Shown here: piece after piece, positions 25,609-35,406 of the stretch
How positions within the stretch are numbered: the stretch's first letter is position 1
Layout: every line of letters begins with the position of its first letter
NCBI RefSeq assembly: GCF_000719475.1
Contig: NZ_JOGO01000029.1
Coordinates: 1-64,000 of the forward strand
DNA from: Streptomyces sp. NRRL F-5630
GTDB taxonomy: Bacteria > Actinomycetota > Actinomycetes > Streptomycetales > Streptomycetaceae
Direction: 5' to 3'
DNA: 64,000 bases
Notes under the pieces: generated by a model
Databases searched by the model: none
What the model saw: the letters and a program-made list of their open reading frames with translations, nothing else
Told to the model about the DNA's origin: nothing
Translations under genes and position numbers: made by a program

Positions 25609-27730
25609 GCCCCAGTGAGCGGCGCAGGAAGTCGACCTGGAAGAGCAGCAGGTTCTCCGCGACCTCCTCCTGCGGCGTCATGTGCGTCACGCCGCTCAGC
25701 GGGAGGAACTCGTGCGGGCGGCCCGCGGCGAGGAGCGCCGAGGACAGGCGCAGCCCGTGCGCGACGACGACGTTGTCGTCCACGAGGCCGTGGACGAGCA
25801 GGAGCGGGCGGTGCGGCTCGCGCGCCTCGGAGAGGCCCTCGTCGGTGACGAGTGAGTTGTGCGCGTACGCCTCCGGCTCCGCCGCGGGGTCGCCGAGGTA
25901 GCGCTCCTGGTAGTGCGTGTCGTAGAGCCGCAGGTCCGTCACGGGGGCCCCGGAGACGGCCGCGTGGAAGACGTCGGGGCGGCGCAGCACCGCCATCGCG
26001 GCGAGGTAGCCGCCGAAGGACCAGCCCCGGATCGCGACGCGCGTGAGGTCGAGCGGGAAGCGGTCCGCGAGACCGTGGAGCGCCTCGACCTGGTCCTCCA
26101 GGCTCAGCGTCAGACGGCGGTTCACCGACTTCTCCCACGCGGGCGAGGGGCCCGGCGTGCCGCGCCCGTCGGCGACGACGACGGCGAAGCCCTGCTCCGC
26201 GAACCACTGCGAGGTCAGGTGCGGGTTGCGGGCGGCCACGACGCGCTGGCCGTGCGGGCCCCCGTACGGGTCCATGAGGACGGGGAGCGGCCCCTCCTCC
26301 TCGCGGTACCAGGACGGCAGCAGCACCGCGCACGGGATCTCCCGCGCGCCCCCCGTCGTGAGCACCGGGCGCGGCGTCAGCCCCGGCGTCTCGGCGTACG
26401 AGGCGAGCCGCGCGATCTCCTCGCCGTCCCGCAGCACGCGGTACGCCGTCCCCCAGGTGTCCGTGGTCGCGCTCGTGAGGACCGTCAGCGGGCCGCCGCG
26501 CACGGCCGAGTGGACCCCCGGGCCCTCGCTGACCCGCTGGACGCCGAGCGCGCTCACGCGGTGCACGTGGATCTCGCCGGTCTCGCGCTCCGCCGCCTCC
26601 GCGCCGGCCGACGCCGAGACCAGCACGTCGTCGGCGCCCACGTCGAGCACCGAGCGGATCTGGAGCGTCCCGCCGGTCAGGAGCCGGTCGCCGACCGCGA
26701 GGACCCGCGCCCCGCCCTCGTCCGCGATCCGTACGAGCTTGCCGTCCGGCGTCCAGGCGGGGGAACCCTCGCGCAGCTCCACCCAGTCGGGGTCCTCGTC
26801 CGCGTGCACCATCCGCGTCGCGCCGCTCTCCTCGTCCACACCGAGGTAGAGGACCGCGCGCTGGTCCCTGGACTGCACGAGCAGCAGCGGCGCCCCGGCG
26901 GCCGACCAGTGCACGCGCGCGAGGTACGGGTAGCGCGCGCGGTCCCACACGACCTCGGTGCGGCCCCCTTCGAGGTCGTGGAGGAAGAGCCGCACGTCCG
27001 CGTTGGGCGTGCCGGCCCGGGGGTAGGCGACCGAGGCCGGCTCGCGGTCCGGGTGCGCCGGGTCGGCGATCCACCAGCGCCGCACGGGGGACTCGTCGAC
27101 GCGCGCGACGAGGAGCCGCGCGCTGTCGGGCGACCACCAGAAGCCGCGCGTCCTGCCCATCTCCTCGGCCGCGACGAACTCCGCGAGCCCGTAGGTGACC
27201 TGGGCCTCCTCGGGGGCCGCGAGAGCCCGGTCCCCGCTGCCGTCCGCGTCCACGAGCCGCAGGGCGCCCTCGGACACGTAGGCGATCCGCGAGCCGTCGG
27301 GCGAGGGGCGAGGGTCGATGACCGGTCCGGGCACGGCGAGCGCGCGGCTCGCCCCGGAGCGCAGATCCGTCGTCCACAGGCGTCCCGACAGCGCGTACAC
27401 CGCCGTCGTGAGGGCCGCGTCGCCCGCGTACCCGACGATCCCCGTCGCGCTCTCCCTGGCCCGCTCACGCCGGGCGCGCTCCCGCGCCGAGAGCCGTTCG
27501 CCGCCCGCGCCGAGCAGCGCGGCCGGATCGGCGAGCAGCCGCTCCGCGCTCTTGCCGTCCTCGGTCACGTCCAGAACCCAGAGCATCTGCGACCGATCAG
27601 TCCCTGACCTGGAACGAAGGAAAACGATCCGTGAGCCGTCCGGGGCGACGGTGAGGGAGCGTGGCGCTCCGAGGGTGAAGCGCTGACTGCGCGCGTACTG
27701 GCGGGGGAAACTCAGGGACTCCGTTGTCAT
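25592..27730 (-). CDS. S9 family serine peptidase (dipeptidyl-peptidase IV-like)
   Basis: A 712-residue cytoplasmic protein. Residues about 1-450 form a beta-propeller (DPPIV N-terminal type; WVLDVTEDG, SPDGSRIAYVSEG and similar blades). The C-terminal alpha/beta hydrolase has the nucleophile in GWSFGGYLAAM (Ser about residue 573), the acid in LVDDNVV and the His in SGVTHMT. It trims dipeptides or short peptides, a plausible partner for the peptide importers upstream, though that link is inference. No signal peptide. It converges with and overlaps the membrane protein gene. Confidence 0.92.
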   Translation of the reverse strand: MTTESLSFPRQYARSQRFTLGAPRSLTVAPDGSRIVFLRSRSGTDRSQMLWVLDVTEDGKSAERLLADPAALLGAGGERLSARERARRERARESATGIVGYAGDAALTTAVYALSGRLWTTDLRSGASRALAVPGPVIDPRPSPDGSRIAYVSEGALRLVDADGSGDRALAAPEEAQVTYGLAEFVAAEEMGRTRGFWWSPDSARLLVARVDESPVRRWWIADPAHPDREPASVAYPRAGTPNADVRLFLHDLEGGRTEVVWDRARYPYLARVHWSAAGAPLLLVQSRDQRAVLYLGVDEESGATRMVHADEDPDWVELREGSPAWTPDGKLVRIADEGGARVLAVGDRLLTGGTLQIRSVLDVGADDVLVSASAGAEAAERETGEIHVHRVSALGVQRVSEGPGVHSAVRGGPLTVLTSATTDTWGTAYRVLRDGEEIARLASYAETPGLTPRPVLTTGGAREIPCAVLLPSWYREEEGPLPVLMDPYGGPHGQRVVAARNPHLTSQWFAEQGFAVVVADGRGTPGPSPAWEKSVNRRLTLSLEDQVEALHGLADRFPLDLTRVAIRGWSFGGYLAAMAVLRRPDVFHAAVSGAPVTDLRLYDTHYQERYLGDPAAEPEAYAHNSLVTDEGLSEAREPHRPLLLVHGLVDDNVVVAHGLRLSSALLAAGRPHEFLPLSGVTHMTPQEEVAENLLLFQVDFLRRSLGLSARD

Positions 27731-27953
27731 GACCCCAGCCTAGAAGCCCGGTTGGCGGACGGTGCGCCCCTCATGCTCCGGTGCGACGACTCATGCTCAG
27801 GCACTCATAGTTATGATCCGTAGCGCAAGGTGGGTGCAGGTCCGCCGTGCGAAGCGGGTGCCCGGGGACAGCGCTGTTCCCGTGCGTTCGCACTCCCGGC
27901 GCCGACCGCCGGGAGACTTCTCCGCAGTTCGCGAGCATGGGAGGTGAGCCGCC

Positions 27954-28148
27954 GTGGCGCTCTCGATTTCGGCGGTGGTCCTGATGTTGATCATCGTCGT
28001 CCTGCTCGTCAGGAAGTCGGGGCTGAAAGCGGGGCACGCGGTCGTCTGCGTGCTGCTCGGCTTCTTCCTGGCCGGCTCCTCGATCGCACCGACGATCAGG
28101 GAACTGACGAACAACGTGGCGGGGATGCTGGGGGACATCAAGTTCTGA
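27954..28148 (+). CDS. small two-helix membrane protein
   Basis: A 64-residue protein made of a first membrane helix (SAVVLMLIIVVLLV), a short Lys-rich loop (RKSGLKAG) and a second helix (VVCVLLGFFLAGSSIA), with a polar tail (LTNNVAGMLGDIKF). Start GTG 27954 follows GGGAGGTGA. It lies upstream of mshB in the same direction, 156 nt away. Function unknown. Confidence 0.75.
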   Translation: MALSISAVVLMLIIVVLLVRKSGLKAGHAVVCVLLGFFLAGSSIAPTIRELTNNVAGMLGDIKF

Positions 28149-28304
28149 GCCACCGCCACCCGGACGGCGAGCACGGGGTCCGGGGCGGAGTGCGGGCGGG
28201 CGCGGGGGCCGCGCGGTGGGGGGCACGCGCGGGTGCGGGGGCCCGCCGTTCCGCTCACGGCGGGTGGCGGGGTGCCGTCCCGGCGGGGCTCGTAGGCTGG
28301 GGCC

Positions 28305-29234
28305 ATGACCGAGAACGCCCGTCCGCGACTGCTCCTCGTCCACGCGCACCCGGACGACGAGTCGATCACCACCGGGGCCACGATGGCCGCCGCCGTCGCG
28401 AGCGGCGCCGAGGTCACCCTCGTGACCTGCACCCTCGGCGAGGAGGGCGAGATCATCCCGCCCGCGCTCGCCCCCCTCGCCGCCGACCGCGCCGACCGGC
28501 TCGGCACGTACCGCAGCGGCGAACTCACCGCGGCCATGGCCGCCCTCGGCGTCCGCGACCACCGCTTCCTCGGCGGGCCGGGACGCTACCGCGACTCCGG
28601 GATGCGGGGCGCCCCGCAGAACGACCGCCCCGGCTCCTTCTGGTCCGCGCCGCTCGACGAGGCGGCAGGGCACCTCGTCGCGGTCATCCGCGAGGTGCGG
28701 CCCGACGTCCTCGTCACCTACGACCCCGACGGGGGCTACGGCCACCCCGACCACATCCAGGCCCACCGCGTCGCGATGCGCGCCGCCGAACTCGCCGCCG
28801 CGCCGGGCCGCCTGCCCGAGGCCGGACCCGCGCACACGATCGCCAAGACGTACTGGAACCGGCTCCCGCGCCCCGTCGCCGAAGCCGCCTTCGCCGAAGC
28901 CCGCCGCGCGCTGCCCGACAGCCCCTTCACCACGCTCGCCGCCGTCGACGACGTCCCCGGAGTCGTCGAGGCCGCGCGCGTCACGACCGCCGTCGACGCC
29001 CGCGCCCACCTCCCGGCGAAGCTCGCGGCGATGCGCGCCCACGCCACCCAGATCACCGTCGCCGAACCCCTCTTCGCCCTCTCCAACGACCTCGCTCAGC
29101 CCGTCTTCGGCATCGAGTACTACGAGTTGGTGCGCGGCGAGGCGGGGCCGCCGGGCCCGGACGGCTACGAGGCGGGGCTCTTCGCCGGGCTCGTGCCGCC
29201 CTCCTCTTCCTCCGCCAGGGAGCCGCAGTCATGA
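28305..29234 (+). CDS. mshB: N-acetyl-glucosaminyl-inositol deacetylase (mycothiol biosynthesis)
   Basis: A 309-residue PIG-L/LmbE-fold zinc deacetylase that removes the acetyl group from GlcNAc-Ins in mycothiol synthesis. The zinc site HPDDE is at about residues 13-17, TLGEEGE follows, and the third zinc ligand lies in [12 protein letters not shown] (about residue 147). Length matches MshB. ATG 28305. The next gene starts inside its stop codon (ATGA overlap). Mycothiol is the main low-molecular thiol of actinomycetes. Confidence 0.93.
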   Translation: MTENARPRLLLVHAHPDDESITTGATMAAAVASGAEVTLVTCTLGEEGEIIPPALAPLAADRADRLGTYRSGELTAAMAALGVRDHRFLGGPGRYRDSGMRGAPQNDRPGSFWSAPLDEAAGHLVAVIREVRPDVLVTYDPDGGYGHPDHIQAHRVAMRAAELAAAPGRLPEAGPAHTIAKTYWNRLPRPVAEAAFAEARRALPDSPFTTLAAVDDVPGVVEAARVTTAVDARAHLPAKLAAMRAHATQITVAEPLFALSNDLAQPVFGIEYYELVRGEAGPPGPDGYEAGLFAGLVPPSSSSAREPQS

Positions 29235-29668
29235 GCAACAAGCCCAAGGTCCCCGCCCAGCGCACCGCTCCCGAGGGACACTTCCTCGCCGCGCCGCCCA
29301 AGCCCGCGCGCATCGCCGGGTACGTGGGCGGCGCCCTGCTCGGCCTCGTCACGGGGCTCGCCGGGGCGCTCGTGCACGCGGCGCTGCCGCCCGGCGGACT
29401 CGCCCTCGCGCTCGCCGCGCTCGCCGGGCTCTGCTACGGCGGTGCCCAGCTCGCCCGCACCCTCGCGGGCGGCCTGATCCCGGCCCTCGGCTGGCTCCTC
29501 GCCGTCGTACTGCTCACCACGACACGCCCCGAGGGCGACTACGTCTTCGGCGCCGGGCTCGGTTCGTACGGCTTCCTGCTCGGCGGCATGGCCGTGGCTG
29601 TGATCTGTGCCACCGGCGGGCGGCCCGGCGGCTGGGCGGGTCCCGGAACGGTGCGTACGAGCGCCTGA
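29231..29668 (+). CDS. DUF6113-like membrane protein coupled to mshB
   Basis: A 145-residue protein with about four membrane segments ([18 protein letters not shown], then [29 protein letters not shown] and [16 protein letters not shown]) and a polar N-terminus. It overlaps mshB by 4 nt. A membrane protein of this size following mshB is common in actinomycetes. No function is known. Confidence 0.75.
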   Translation: MSNKPKVPAQRTAPEGHFLAAPPKPARIAGYVGGALLGLVTGLAGALVHAALPPGGLALALAALAGLCYGGAQLARTLAGGLIPALGWLLAVVLLTTTRPEGDYVFGAGLGSYGFLLGGMAVAVICATGGRPGGWAGPGTVRTSA

Positions 29669-29895
29669 CGGGGTACCCGGACCGGTACCGGTCCAGGACC
29701 CGGCGAAGTCGTGAGCGCGCACCTGACCATTCACGCGAAAGCCCCGGAAGTCCCGACTTCGGCCCGCGGGCCGGACGGAGCGCGTCCGGCGGCCAGTATG
29801 GTGGTGCGCGCCGCCGAGCCACCCCCCACCTTCGGCAGGGGAGCCCCCTCGCGGGAGGTCGTGACGGGCGGTGGAGCCAAACAGGAGAGCCTGCC

Positions 29896-32142
29896 TTGAG
29901 TCGTGATACTGAGAGTTCGTCCTCCGGCCCCCGGGGGAGCGGCGGCGGTGCCGCCTACCCCTCGGGCACGCCCCCGTACGGCACCCCGGCGCAGGGCGAG
30001 GACGGCGCAGCCGCCCCGCAGGACGCCGCGGCCTCCGGCGCGGGTCGCTCCGAGGAGCGCAGGACCGAGACGACCATGACGACCCGGATCAAGATCAACA
30101 TCCCCGGGTCGCGGCCCATCCCGCCCGTCGTGCTGCGCACGCCGATGAGTGACAGGGAGAAGGAGGAGCGCGCCGCGCGGGGCGAGGACACAGGGCCCCC
30201 GCAGGGCGGCGCTCCGCAAGGCCGTGAGCGCTCGCGGCCCGCGCCCGTGCCGCCGCCCCCGGGCGAGCGGGACGGCGGCCAGGGGCCCGCCGAGCGGCCG
30301 GGCCCCTCGGGGCAGCCCGCGCGGCCCGGTCCCGCGGGGGCGTCGGGGCAGACCGCGGGCGGTGGCGCGCCGCGTGAGGACAAGCCGCCGAGCGACTGGT
30401 TCGCGCCGCGCAAGAACGGGACCCGGGGCGGCAACACGCCGAGCCCGGTGGCGCCGTCGCAGGGCGGCGGGACCGAGGGCGCGGGGCTGCCGGGGGGCGG
30501 GACGCAGGGAGCGGGTGTTCCCGGCACGCCTGGCGCTCCCCGCGCGGCCGGTGCTCCGGGCGCCTCCGGCGGGAGTGCGCCCGCCGCCGGCGGGTACGGT
30601 GCGCAGACGCCCGCCGCCGGTACGCCCCTCGGCCGGGACGCGGGGAGGCAGCAGCCCCCGCAAAGCGGCCGGAGCACGGGGGCCTACGACGTCACGCAGG
30701 CGTTCGCCGACGCGCCGCCGCAGGCGACGCCGCGCGCCGGTGGGCCGCGGAGCGGTGGCCCGCAGGCCGGTGCCTCGGAGGCCGAGACCACCGCGCAGCA
30801 CCCCGCGCCCGGTACGCCCCGTTCGCCGTGGCCCTCCGTCGACGACACCGCGATCCTCACCCCGCAGCAGCTCCGCGCCCCCGGCGGCCCCTCGGGCGGC
30901 CCCGGCGACGGTGGCGCGGGCGGCCCGGGCAACGGCGGCCCCGGCAGCGGCGGCGCGTCCGCCGGTCAGGTCTCCGGTGACACGCTCACGGGCGGCCTCC
31001 CCGTCGTCCCGCCGCGGTGGGAGAGCGACCAGGGCGGCGACCGCGTGACGATGCGCCAGGACCCGCTGGGCCCCGGCGCCGGATCGCCCTCCTTCCCCGT
31101 CCCGGGAGCCGCCGCGCGGTTCCCCGAGCCGGTCACCTCGCCCGCCGGGCCCGAGCAGCCGTCCTCGAAGGCCGCGAAGTCCGCGAAGCCGAAGAAGAAG
31201 GGCCGCAGCAAGCTCGGCCTCCTCCTCGGCGCCGTCGTCGTCATCGCGGCGGGCGGTTACGGGGCGGGCCTCCTGATGAACCGTTCCGACGTTCCCAAGG
31301 GCACCACCGTGCTCGGTGTGGACATCGGCGGCGGCACGCGCGACGAGGCCGTCAACAAGCTGGACTCGGCCCTCGCCAAGCGGTCCCTCACCGCGCTGCC
31401 GCTCAGCGTCGACGGCAAGGCGGTGAGCCTCAAGCCGGACAAGTCGGGGCTCTCGCTCGACACTCAGGCGACCGTGCGCGGCGCGGCGACGAGCGACTAC
31501 AACCCGGTCTCCGTCTTCGGCTCGCTCGTCGGCAAGGAGCGCGTCGTCGACCCGGTCATGCCCGTCGACAAGGAGAAGCTCGCCGACTCGCTGAGCCGGG
31601 TCGCGGGAACGTCGGGCAGCCTCCGGGAGGGAACGATCAAGTTTTCCCCGGGCAAGGCCACGCCTGTGCACGGCAAGCCGGGCCGCACGCTCGACGTCGA
31701 CAAGTCGATGGACATCGTGGCGCGGGCGTACCGGGACCAGGTCGAGGCGGGGGCCACCAAGCCCGTCTCGCTGCCGCTCACCGAGCACAAGCCGGAGATC
31801 TCGGACGCCGAGGTCGACCGCATGATGAAGGACTTCGCCGAACCGGCCATGTCCGGACTCGTGACGATCAAGGCCGGTACGGCGTCGATCCAGTTCGGCC
31901 CGGACCGGTCGCTGCCGCAGATCCTCGGCGTGAAGGCGGTCGGCGGGAAGCTCGTCGACACGTACGACCTCAAGGCCCTGGAGACCCTGTACGGCTCGAC
32001 CTTCGAGGGCGTGCTCATCACCCGTGGCACGGGCGAGAAGACGGCCGTGACCCCCCAGGACGTCGTGGGGGCGCTGCGGGAGGCGCTGCGCGGGAAGACG
32101 GCCGCCGAGCGGACGGTGGAGATCAAGACGAATCCCAGCTGA
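29896..32142 (+). CDS. membrane-anchored protein with disordered N-terminus and repeated PG-binding-4-like exterior domain
   Basis: A 748-residue protein. Residues about 1-430 are disordered and Gly/Pro/Ala-rich, with TTRIKINIPGSRPIPPVVLRTPMSDREKEE as the only conserved-looking stretch. A Lys-rich stop (KPKKKGRSK) and one membrane helix follow (about 440-460). Outside are domains of the kind found in VanW and L,D-transpeptidase-associated proteins (VLGVDIGGGTRDEAVNKL, then LPLSVDGKAVSLKPDKSGLSLD, and FSPGKATPVHGKPGRTLD). It likely binds or senses cell wall. The start is TTG 29896, 7 nt after AGGAGA; no in-frame ATG or GTG lies close. Confidence 0.7.
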   Translation: MSRDTESSSSGPRGSGGGAAYPSGTPPYGTPAQGEDGAAAPQDAAASGAGRSEERRTETTMTTRIKINIPGSRPIPPVVLRTPMSDREKEERAARGEDTGPPQGGAPQGRERSRPAPVPPPPGERDGGQGPAERPGPSGQPARPGPAGASGQTAGGGAPREDKPPSDWFAPRKNGTRGGNTPSPVAPSQGGGTEGAGLPGGGTQGAGVPGTPGAPRAAGAPGASGGSAPAAGGYGAQTPAAGTPLGRDAGRQQPPQSGRSTGAYDVTQAFADAPPQATPRAGGPRSGGPQAGASEAETTAQHPAPGTPRSPWPSVDDTAILTPQQLRAPGGPSGGPGDGGAGGPGNGGPGSGGASAGQVSGDTLTGGLPVVPPRWESDQGGDRVTMRQDPLGPGAGSPSFPVPGAAARFPEPVTSPAGPEQPSSKAAKSAKPKKKGRSKLGLLLGAVVVIAAGGYGAGLLMNRSDVPKGTTVLGVDIGGGTRDEAVNKLDSALAKRSLTALPLSVDGKAVSLKPDKSGLSLDTQATVRGAATSDYNPVSVFGSLVGKERVVDPVMPVDKEKLADSLSRVAGTSGSLREGTIKFSPGKATPVHGKPGRTLDVDKSMDIVARAYRDQVEAGATKPVSLPLTEHKPEISDAEVDRMMKDFAEPAMSGLVTIKAGTASIQFGPDRSLPQILGVKAVGGKLVDTYDLKALETLYGSTFEGVLITRGTGEKTAVTPQDVVGALREALRGKTAAERTVEIKTNPS

Positions 32143-32220
32143 CGTCGGGGACGGGCGGGGGGCGGGTCCTGAGGGGGACTCGTCCCCCGTCGTGGGTTCG
32201 GCCCTCTGCCGGGCGGGCCC

Positions 32221-32275
32221 CTTCAAAGGCTCCGCCCCCGCGCCCCCGCTCCTCGAACGCCGGAGGGGCTGGATT
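32221..32275. repeat. Streptomyces interspersed intergenic repeat
   Basis: The sequence GGCTCCGCCCCCGCGCCCCC, then GCTCCTCGAACGCCGGAGGG and GCTGGATTG, matches a word I recognise as recurring in intergenic regions of many Streptomyces genomes. It follows the 748-residue gene and precedes the ABC exporter; part could form a hairpin and act in termination. Copy number here cannot be judged from one window. Confidence 0.5.
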
Positions 32276-32405
32276 GCGCGGGCGGGCCTGATCGTCGGGG
32301 CTGGTCGGTGGGGCGTTCCTCGCGGCGCCGCATGACATCTGTCATCCCCGAGTCGCGACGCGCGCCACTGCCGCCGCGCCCCGCTCGCGCGCCATCCTCT
32401 ACCGC

Positions 32406-33347
32406 ATGACGGATACACGTGATGTGACGGCGCAGCCTCCCGTCGTCGCCTTCGACGACGTGACGAAGAGCTACGGCGAGGTGCGGGCCGTGGCCGGGCT
32501 CTCGCTCGTCCTGCGCCCCGGCGAGACGGTCGCGCTGCTCGGCCCCAACGGCGCCGGCAAATCCTCCACGCTCGACCTGCTCCTCGGCCTGCGCCGCCCC
32601 GACGCGGGCACCGTGCGGCTCTTCGGCGGCTCGCCCGAGCGCGCCCTCGCCGCCGGGCGGGTCGGGGCGATGCTCCAGAGCGGCGGGCTCATGGAGGACG
32701 TGACGGTACGGGAACTCGTCACCTTCGCGGCGCGGCTCCACCCGCGCCCGTACCCGGTCGACGACACCCTCGCGGTCGCCGGGCTCACCGGAGTCGCGGA
32801 GCAGAAGGTCAACAAGCTCTCCGGCGGGCAGGAGCAGCGCGTGCGGTTCGCGCTCGCCACCGTCGGGGACTGCGACCTCATCGTGCTCGACGAGCCCACC
32901 ACCGGCATGGACGTCACCGCGCGCCACGCCTTCTGGGCGACGATGCGCGAACAGGCCGCCTCCGGCCGTACGGTCCTCTTCGCGACCCACTACCTGGAGG
33001 AGGCCGACGCGATCGCCGACCGCGTCCTCGTCCTCAACAAGGGCCGCCTCCTCGCCGACGGCACGGCCGCCGAGGTCAAGGCGCGCGCCGGTGCCCGCCG
33101 GATCTCCTTCGACCTCGAACCCGCCGCGGCCCCGGGACTCGCCGAGCGCCTGCGCCCGCTCCCCGGGCTCACCGAGGTCACCGTCTCGGGCCACTCCGTA
33201 CGCCTCGCCTCGCACGACGCCGACGCCACCGTGCACGCCCTGTACGCCCTCGGCGACCTCTACCCGCGCAACCTCGAAGTCCGGGGCCTCGGCCTCGAAC
33301 AGGCATTCATCGCCCTCACCACGGCCGAGGAGGCCACGACCGCATGA
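32406..33347 (+). CDS. ABC-2 type exporter, ATP-binding subunit
   Basis: A 313-residue ATPase. Walker A GPNGAGKSS, signature KLSGGQEQRVRFAL, Walker B LIVLDEPTTGMDV and switch FATHYLEEAD are intact. The C-terminal 80 residues (ARAGARRISFDLEP onward) form the accessory domain seen in drug and lipid exporters. ATG 32406. It overlaps the permease gene by 4 nt (ATGA), and a histidine kinase and response regulator follow in the same operon. Confidence 0.93.
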   Translation: MTDTRDVTAQPPVVAFDDVTKSYGEVRAVAGLSLVLRPGETVALLGPNGAGKSSTLDLLLGLRRPDAGTVRLFGGSPERALAAGRVGAMLQSGGLMEDVTVRELVTFAARLHPRPYPVDDTLAVAGLTGVAEQKVNKLSGGQEQRVRFALATVGDCDLIVLDEPTTGMDVTARHAFWATMREQAASGRTVLFATHYLEEADAIADRVLVLNKGRLLADGTAAEVKARAGARRISFDLEPAAAPGLAERLRPLPGLTEVTVSGHSVRLASHDADATVHALYALGDLYPRNLEVRGLGLEQAFIALTTAEEATTA

Positions 33348-34168
33348 GCAACGAACCCGCCGCCGCCACGGTCCCCCTGACGGCCCCGGCCCGCCCCGCG
33401 CCCGCCACCGTCCCCCGCTCCTCGCTCACCCGCACCCTCGCCCTCCTGCGCCTGGAGATCGCGAGGACCACGCGCAACGGGAAGTTCCTCTTCTTCTCGG
33501 TGCTCTACCCGGCCGGTCTCTTCCTCCTCATCACGGCGGGCCAGAACGGCGACGCCAAGGTCGGCGACCTGAGCCTGTCCGCGTACTTCATGGTCTCGAT
33601 GGCGTCCTTCGGCGCGCTCACCGCCGTGCTCGTCGGCAACAGCGAGCGCATCGCGAGGGAGCGGGAGAAGGGCTGGGTGCGGCAGTTGCGGCTCACACCG
33701 CTGCCGGGCCACGGCTACGTGGTCAGCAAGATCGGCTCGGCGGCCGTCGTGAGCCTGCCCTCGATCGTCGTCGTCTTCGTCGTCGGCGCGCTCGCCAAGG
33801 GCGTGCGGCTCGACGCCTGGCAGTGGCTCGCGCTCCTCGGCCTCATCTGGGCGGGCAGCCTCGTCTTCGCCGCGCTGGGCGTCGCGATCGGCTACCTCGC
33901 GACGGGCGACGCGGTCCGCCCGCTCACGATGCTCGTCTACTTCGGGCTCTCCCTGCTGGGCGGGCTGTGGCTGCCCACCACGAACTTCCCGCAGTGGCTC
34001 CAGAGCATCGCCTCCTGGACCCCGACCCACGCCTACGCGGCGCTCGGCCAGTCCGTCGAGGCGGGCGGCGCGCCGCACCTGAAGGACATCCTCCTCGTCG
34101 TCGGCTACCTTCTCCTCTTCACGGCGGTCGCCGCCCGGCTCTACCGCAAGGACACCCTGAAGGCGTGA
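33344..34168 (+). CDS. ABC-2 type exporter, permease subunit
   Basis: A 274-residue membrane protein with about six membrane segments, opening with a Pro/Ala-rich cytoplasmic tail and LTRTLALLRLEIARTTRNGKF. Typical ABC-2 features are EREKGWVRQLRLTPLPGHGY before the third segment and FGLSLLGGLWLPTTNFPQWL before the last. It pairs with the upstream ATPase in probable drug or lipid export. The histidine kinase gene begins just after it. Confidence 0.9.
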   Translation: MSNEPAAATVPLTAPARPAPATVPRSSLTRTLALLRLEIARTTRNGKFLFFSVLYPAGLFLLITAGQNGDAKVGDLSLSAYFMVSMASFGALTAVLVGNSERIAREREKGWVRQLRLTPLPGHGYVVSKIGSAAVVSLPSIVVVFVVGALAKGVRLDAWQWLALLGLIWAGSLVFAALGVAIGYLATGDAVRPLTMLVYFGLSLLGGLWLPTTNFPQWLQSIASWTPTHAYAALGQSVEAGGAPHLKDILLVVGYLLLFTAVAARLYRKDTLKA

Positions 34169-34176
34169 CGGCACCG

Positions 34177-35406
34177 ATGACGACCAGCGCACCCCCGCCC
34201 CGCTCCCGCCTTCCACGTCTGCTCGCGCCGTTCGCCCGCCCCGCGCTCCTCGGCAGCCCGCCGGGCAACCGGCGCGCGCTGCGCGGGAAGGTCCTGTGGA
34301 TCGGGGTCTGGCTCGTCTTCCTGATCGACCCGCTCGACGACCTCGTCAGCGGCCCCCACGGAGCCCCCGCGCGTGCCGCAGGGTGGGCGGGGCTGCTCGT
34401 GTTCGTCGCGTGCTACCTGACGCTCGTCGTACGGGACGTCACCCGGCCGTACACGTCGCTCCGCGCCCTCGTCCTGCTCGGCCTCATGCTCGCCCTGGCC
34501 GTCGCGCTGCCGCTCGGCCTCGGCGAGTCCTGGTACGTCCTGCTCGTGTACTTCGCCGTCTCGTGCGCCGCCGCGCTGCCGCTGCCGTACTCGCGGTACG
34601 CGGTCGTCGCCTCGGCCGCGCTGCTCCTCGCCCTGCCGCCGCTGCGCGGCCACGACCCCGCCTGGGAGACGGTGATCCCCGTCCTGCTCGGCGGGTTCGC
34701 CATGACGGGGGTGCGGGAACTGGTGCGCACGACCGTGGAACTGCGCCGCGCCCGCGCGACCGTGGCCGAACTCGCGGCGAACGAGGAGCGGCTGCGCCTC
34801 GCCCGCGACCTGCACGACCTGCTCGGGCACTCGCTCTCGCTCATCACGCTCAAGAGCGAACTCGCGGGCCGCCTGCTGCCCGCGCACCCCGCCGAGGCCG
34901 CCCGCCAGGTCACCGAGATCGAACAGGTCGGCCGCCAGGCCCTCACCGACGTCCGCGCCGCCGTGGGCGGCTACCGGCAGCCGACGCTCGACGGCGAACT
35001 CGCCGGTGCCCGCATCGCCCTCGCCACCGCCGGAATCGCCGCGCACCTCCCCGACGAGGCGCCCGCGCTGCCCCCTGAGCCCGCCGCCGCGCTCGCCTGG
35101 GTCCTGCGCGAGGCCGTCACCAACGTCGTGCGCCACAGCGGCGCCCGCGCCTGCCACGTGAGCCTCACGACCCGCCAGAGCCTCCAGGGCCGATACCTGG
35201 ACCTGCGCGTCGAGGACGACGGCGAGGGCCCGGCCGGAGCCTCGTACGGCAACGGCCTGACGGGGCTGCGGGAACGCCTCGCCGCGGTCGGCGGCACCCT
35301 GACGACGGGGCCGGCCCGCGCGGGGCGCCGCGGCGGATTCGTCCTGCACGCCCACGTGCCGCTGGACGACGCGCCGCCCGGTGACCCGCCTAAGCTGCCC
35401 GCATGA
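34177..35406 (+). CDS. DesK-type sensor histidine kinase
   Basis: A 409-residue kinase with five to six membrane segments (about residues 40-190), then a HisKA_3 helix with the phosphorylated His in RLARDLHDLLGHSLSL (about residue 220). The ATPase domain has LREAVTNVVRHS (N box), VEDDGEGP (G1) and NGLTGLRERL (G2). It is a NarL-class kinase partnered with the response regulator whose ATG overlaps its stop. GTG 34165 is an alternative start. It probably senses membrane state or a drug and controls the ABC exporter genes. Confidence 0.93.
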   Translation: MTTSAPPPRSRLPRLLAPFARPALLGSPPGNRRALRGKVLWIGVWLVFLIDPLDDLVSGPHGAPARAAGWAGLLVFVACYLTLVVRDVTRPYTSLRALVLLGLMLALAVALPLGLGESWYVLLVYFAVSCAAALPLPYSRYAVVASAALLLALPPLRGHDPAWETVIPVLLGGFAMTGVRELVRTTVELRRARATVAELAANEERLRLARDLHDLLGHSLSLITLKSELAGRLLPAHPAEAARQVTEIEQVGRQALTDVRAAVGGYRQPTLDGELAGARIALATAGIAAHLPDEAPALPPEPAAALAWVLREAVTNVVRHSGARACHVSLTTRQSLQGRYLDLRVEDDGEGPAGASYGNGLTGLRERLAAVGGTLTTGPARAGRRGGFVLHAHVPLDDAPPGDPPKLPA

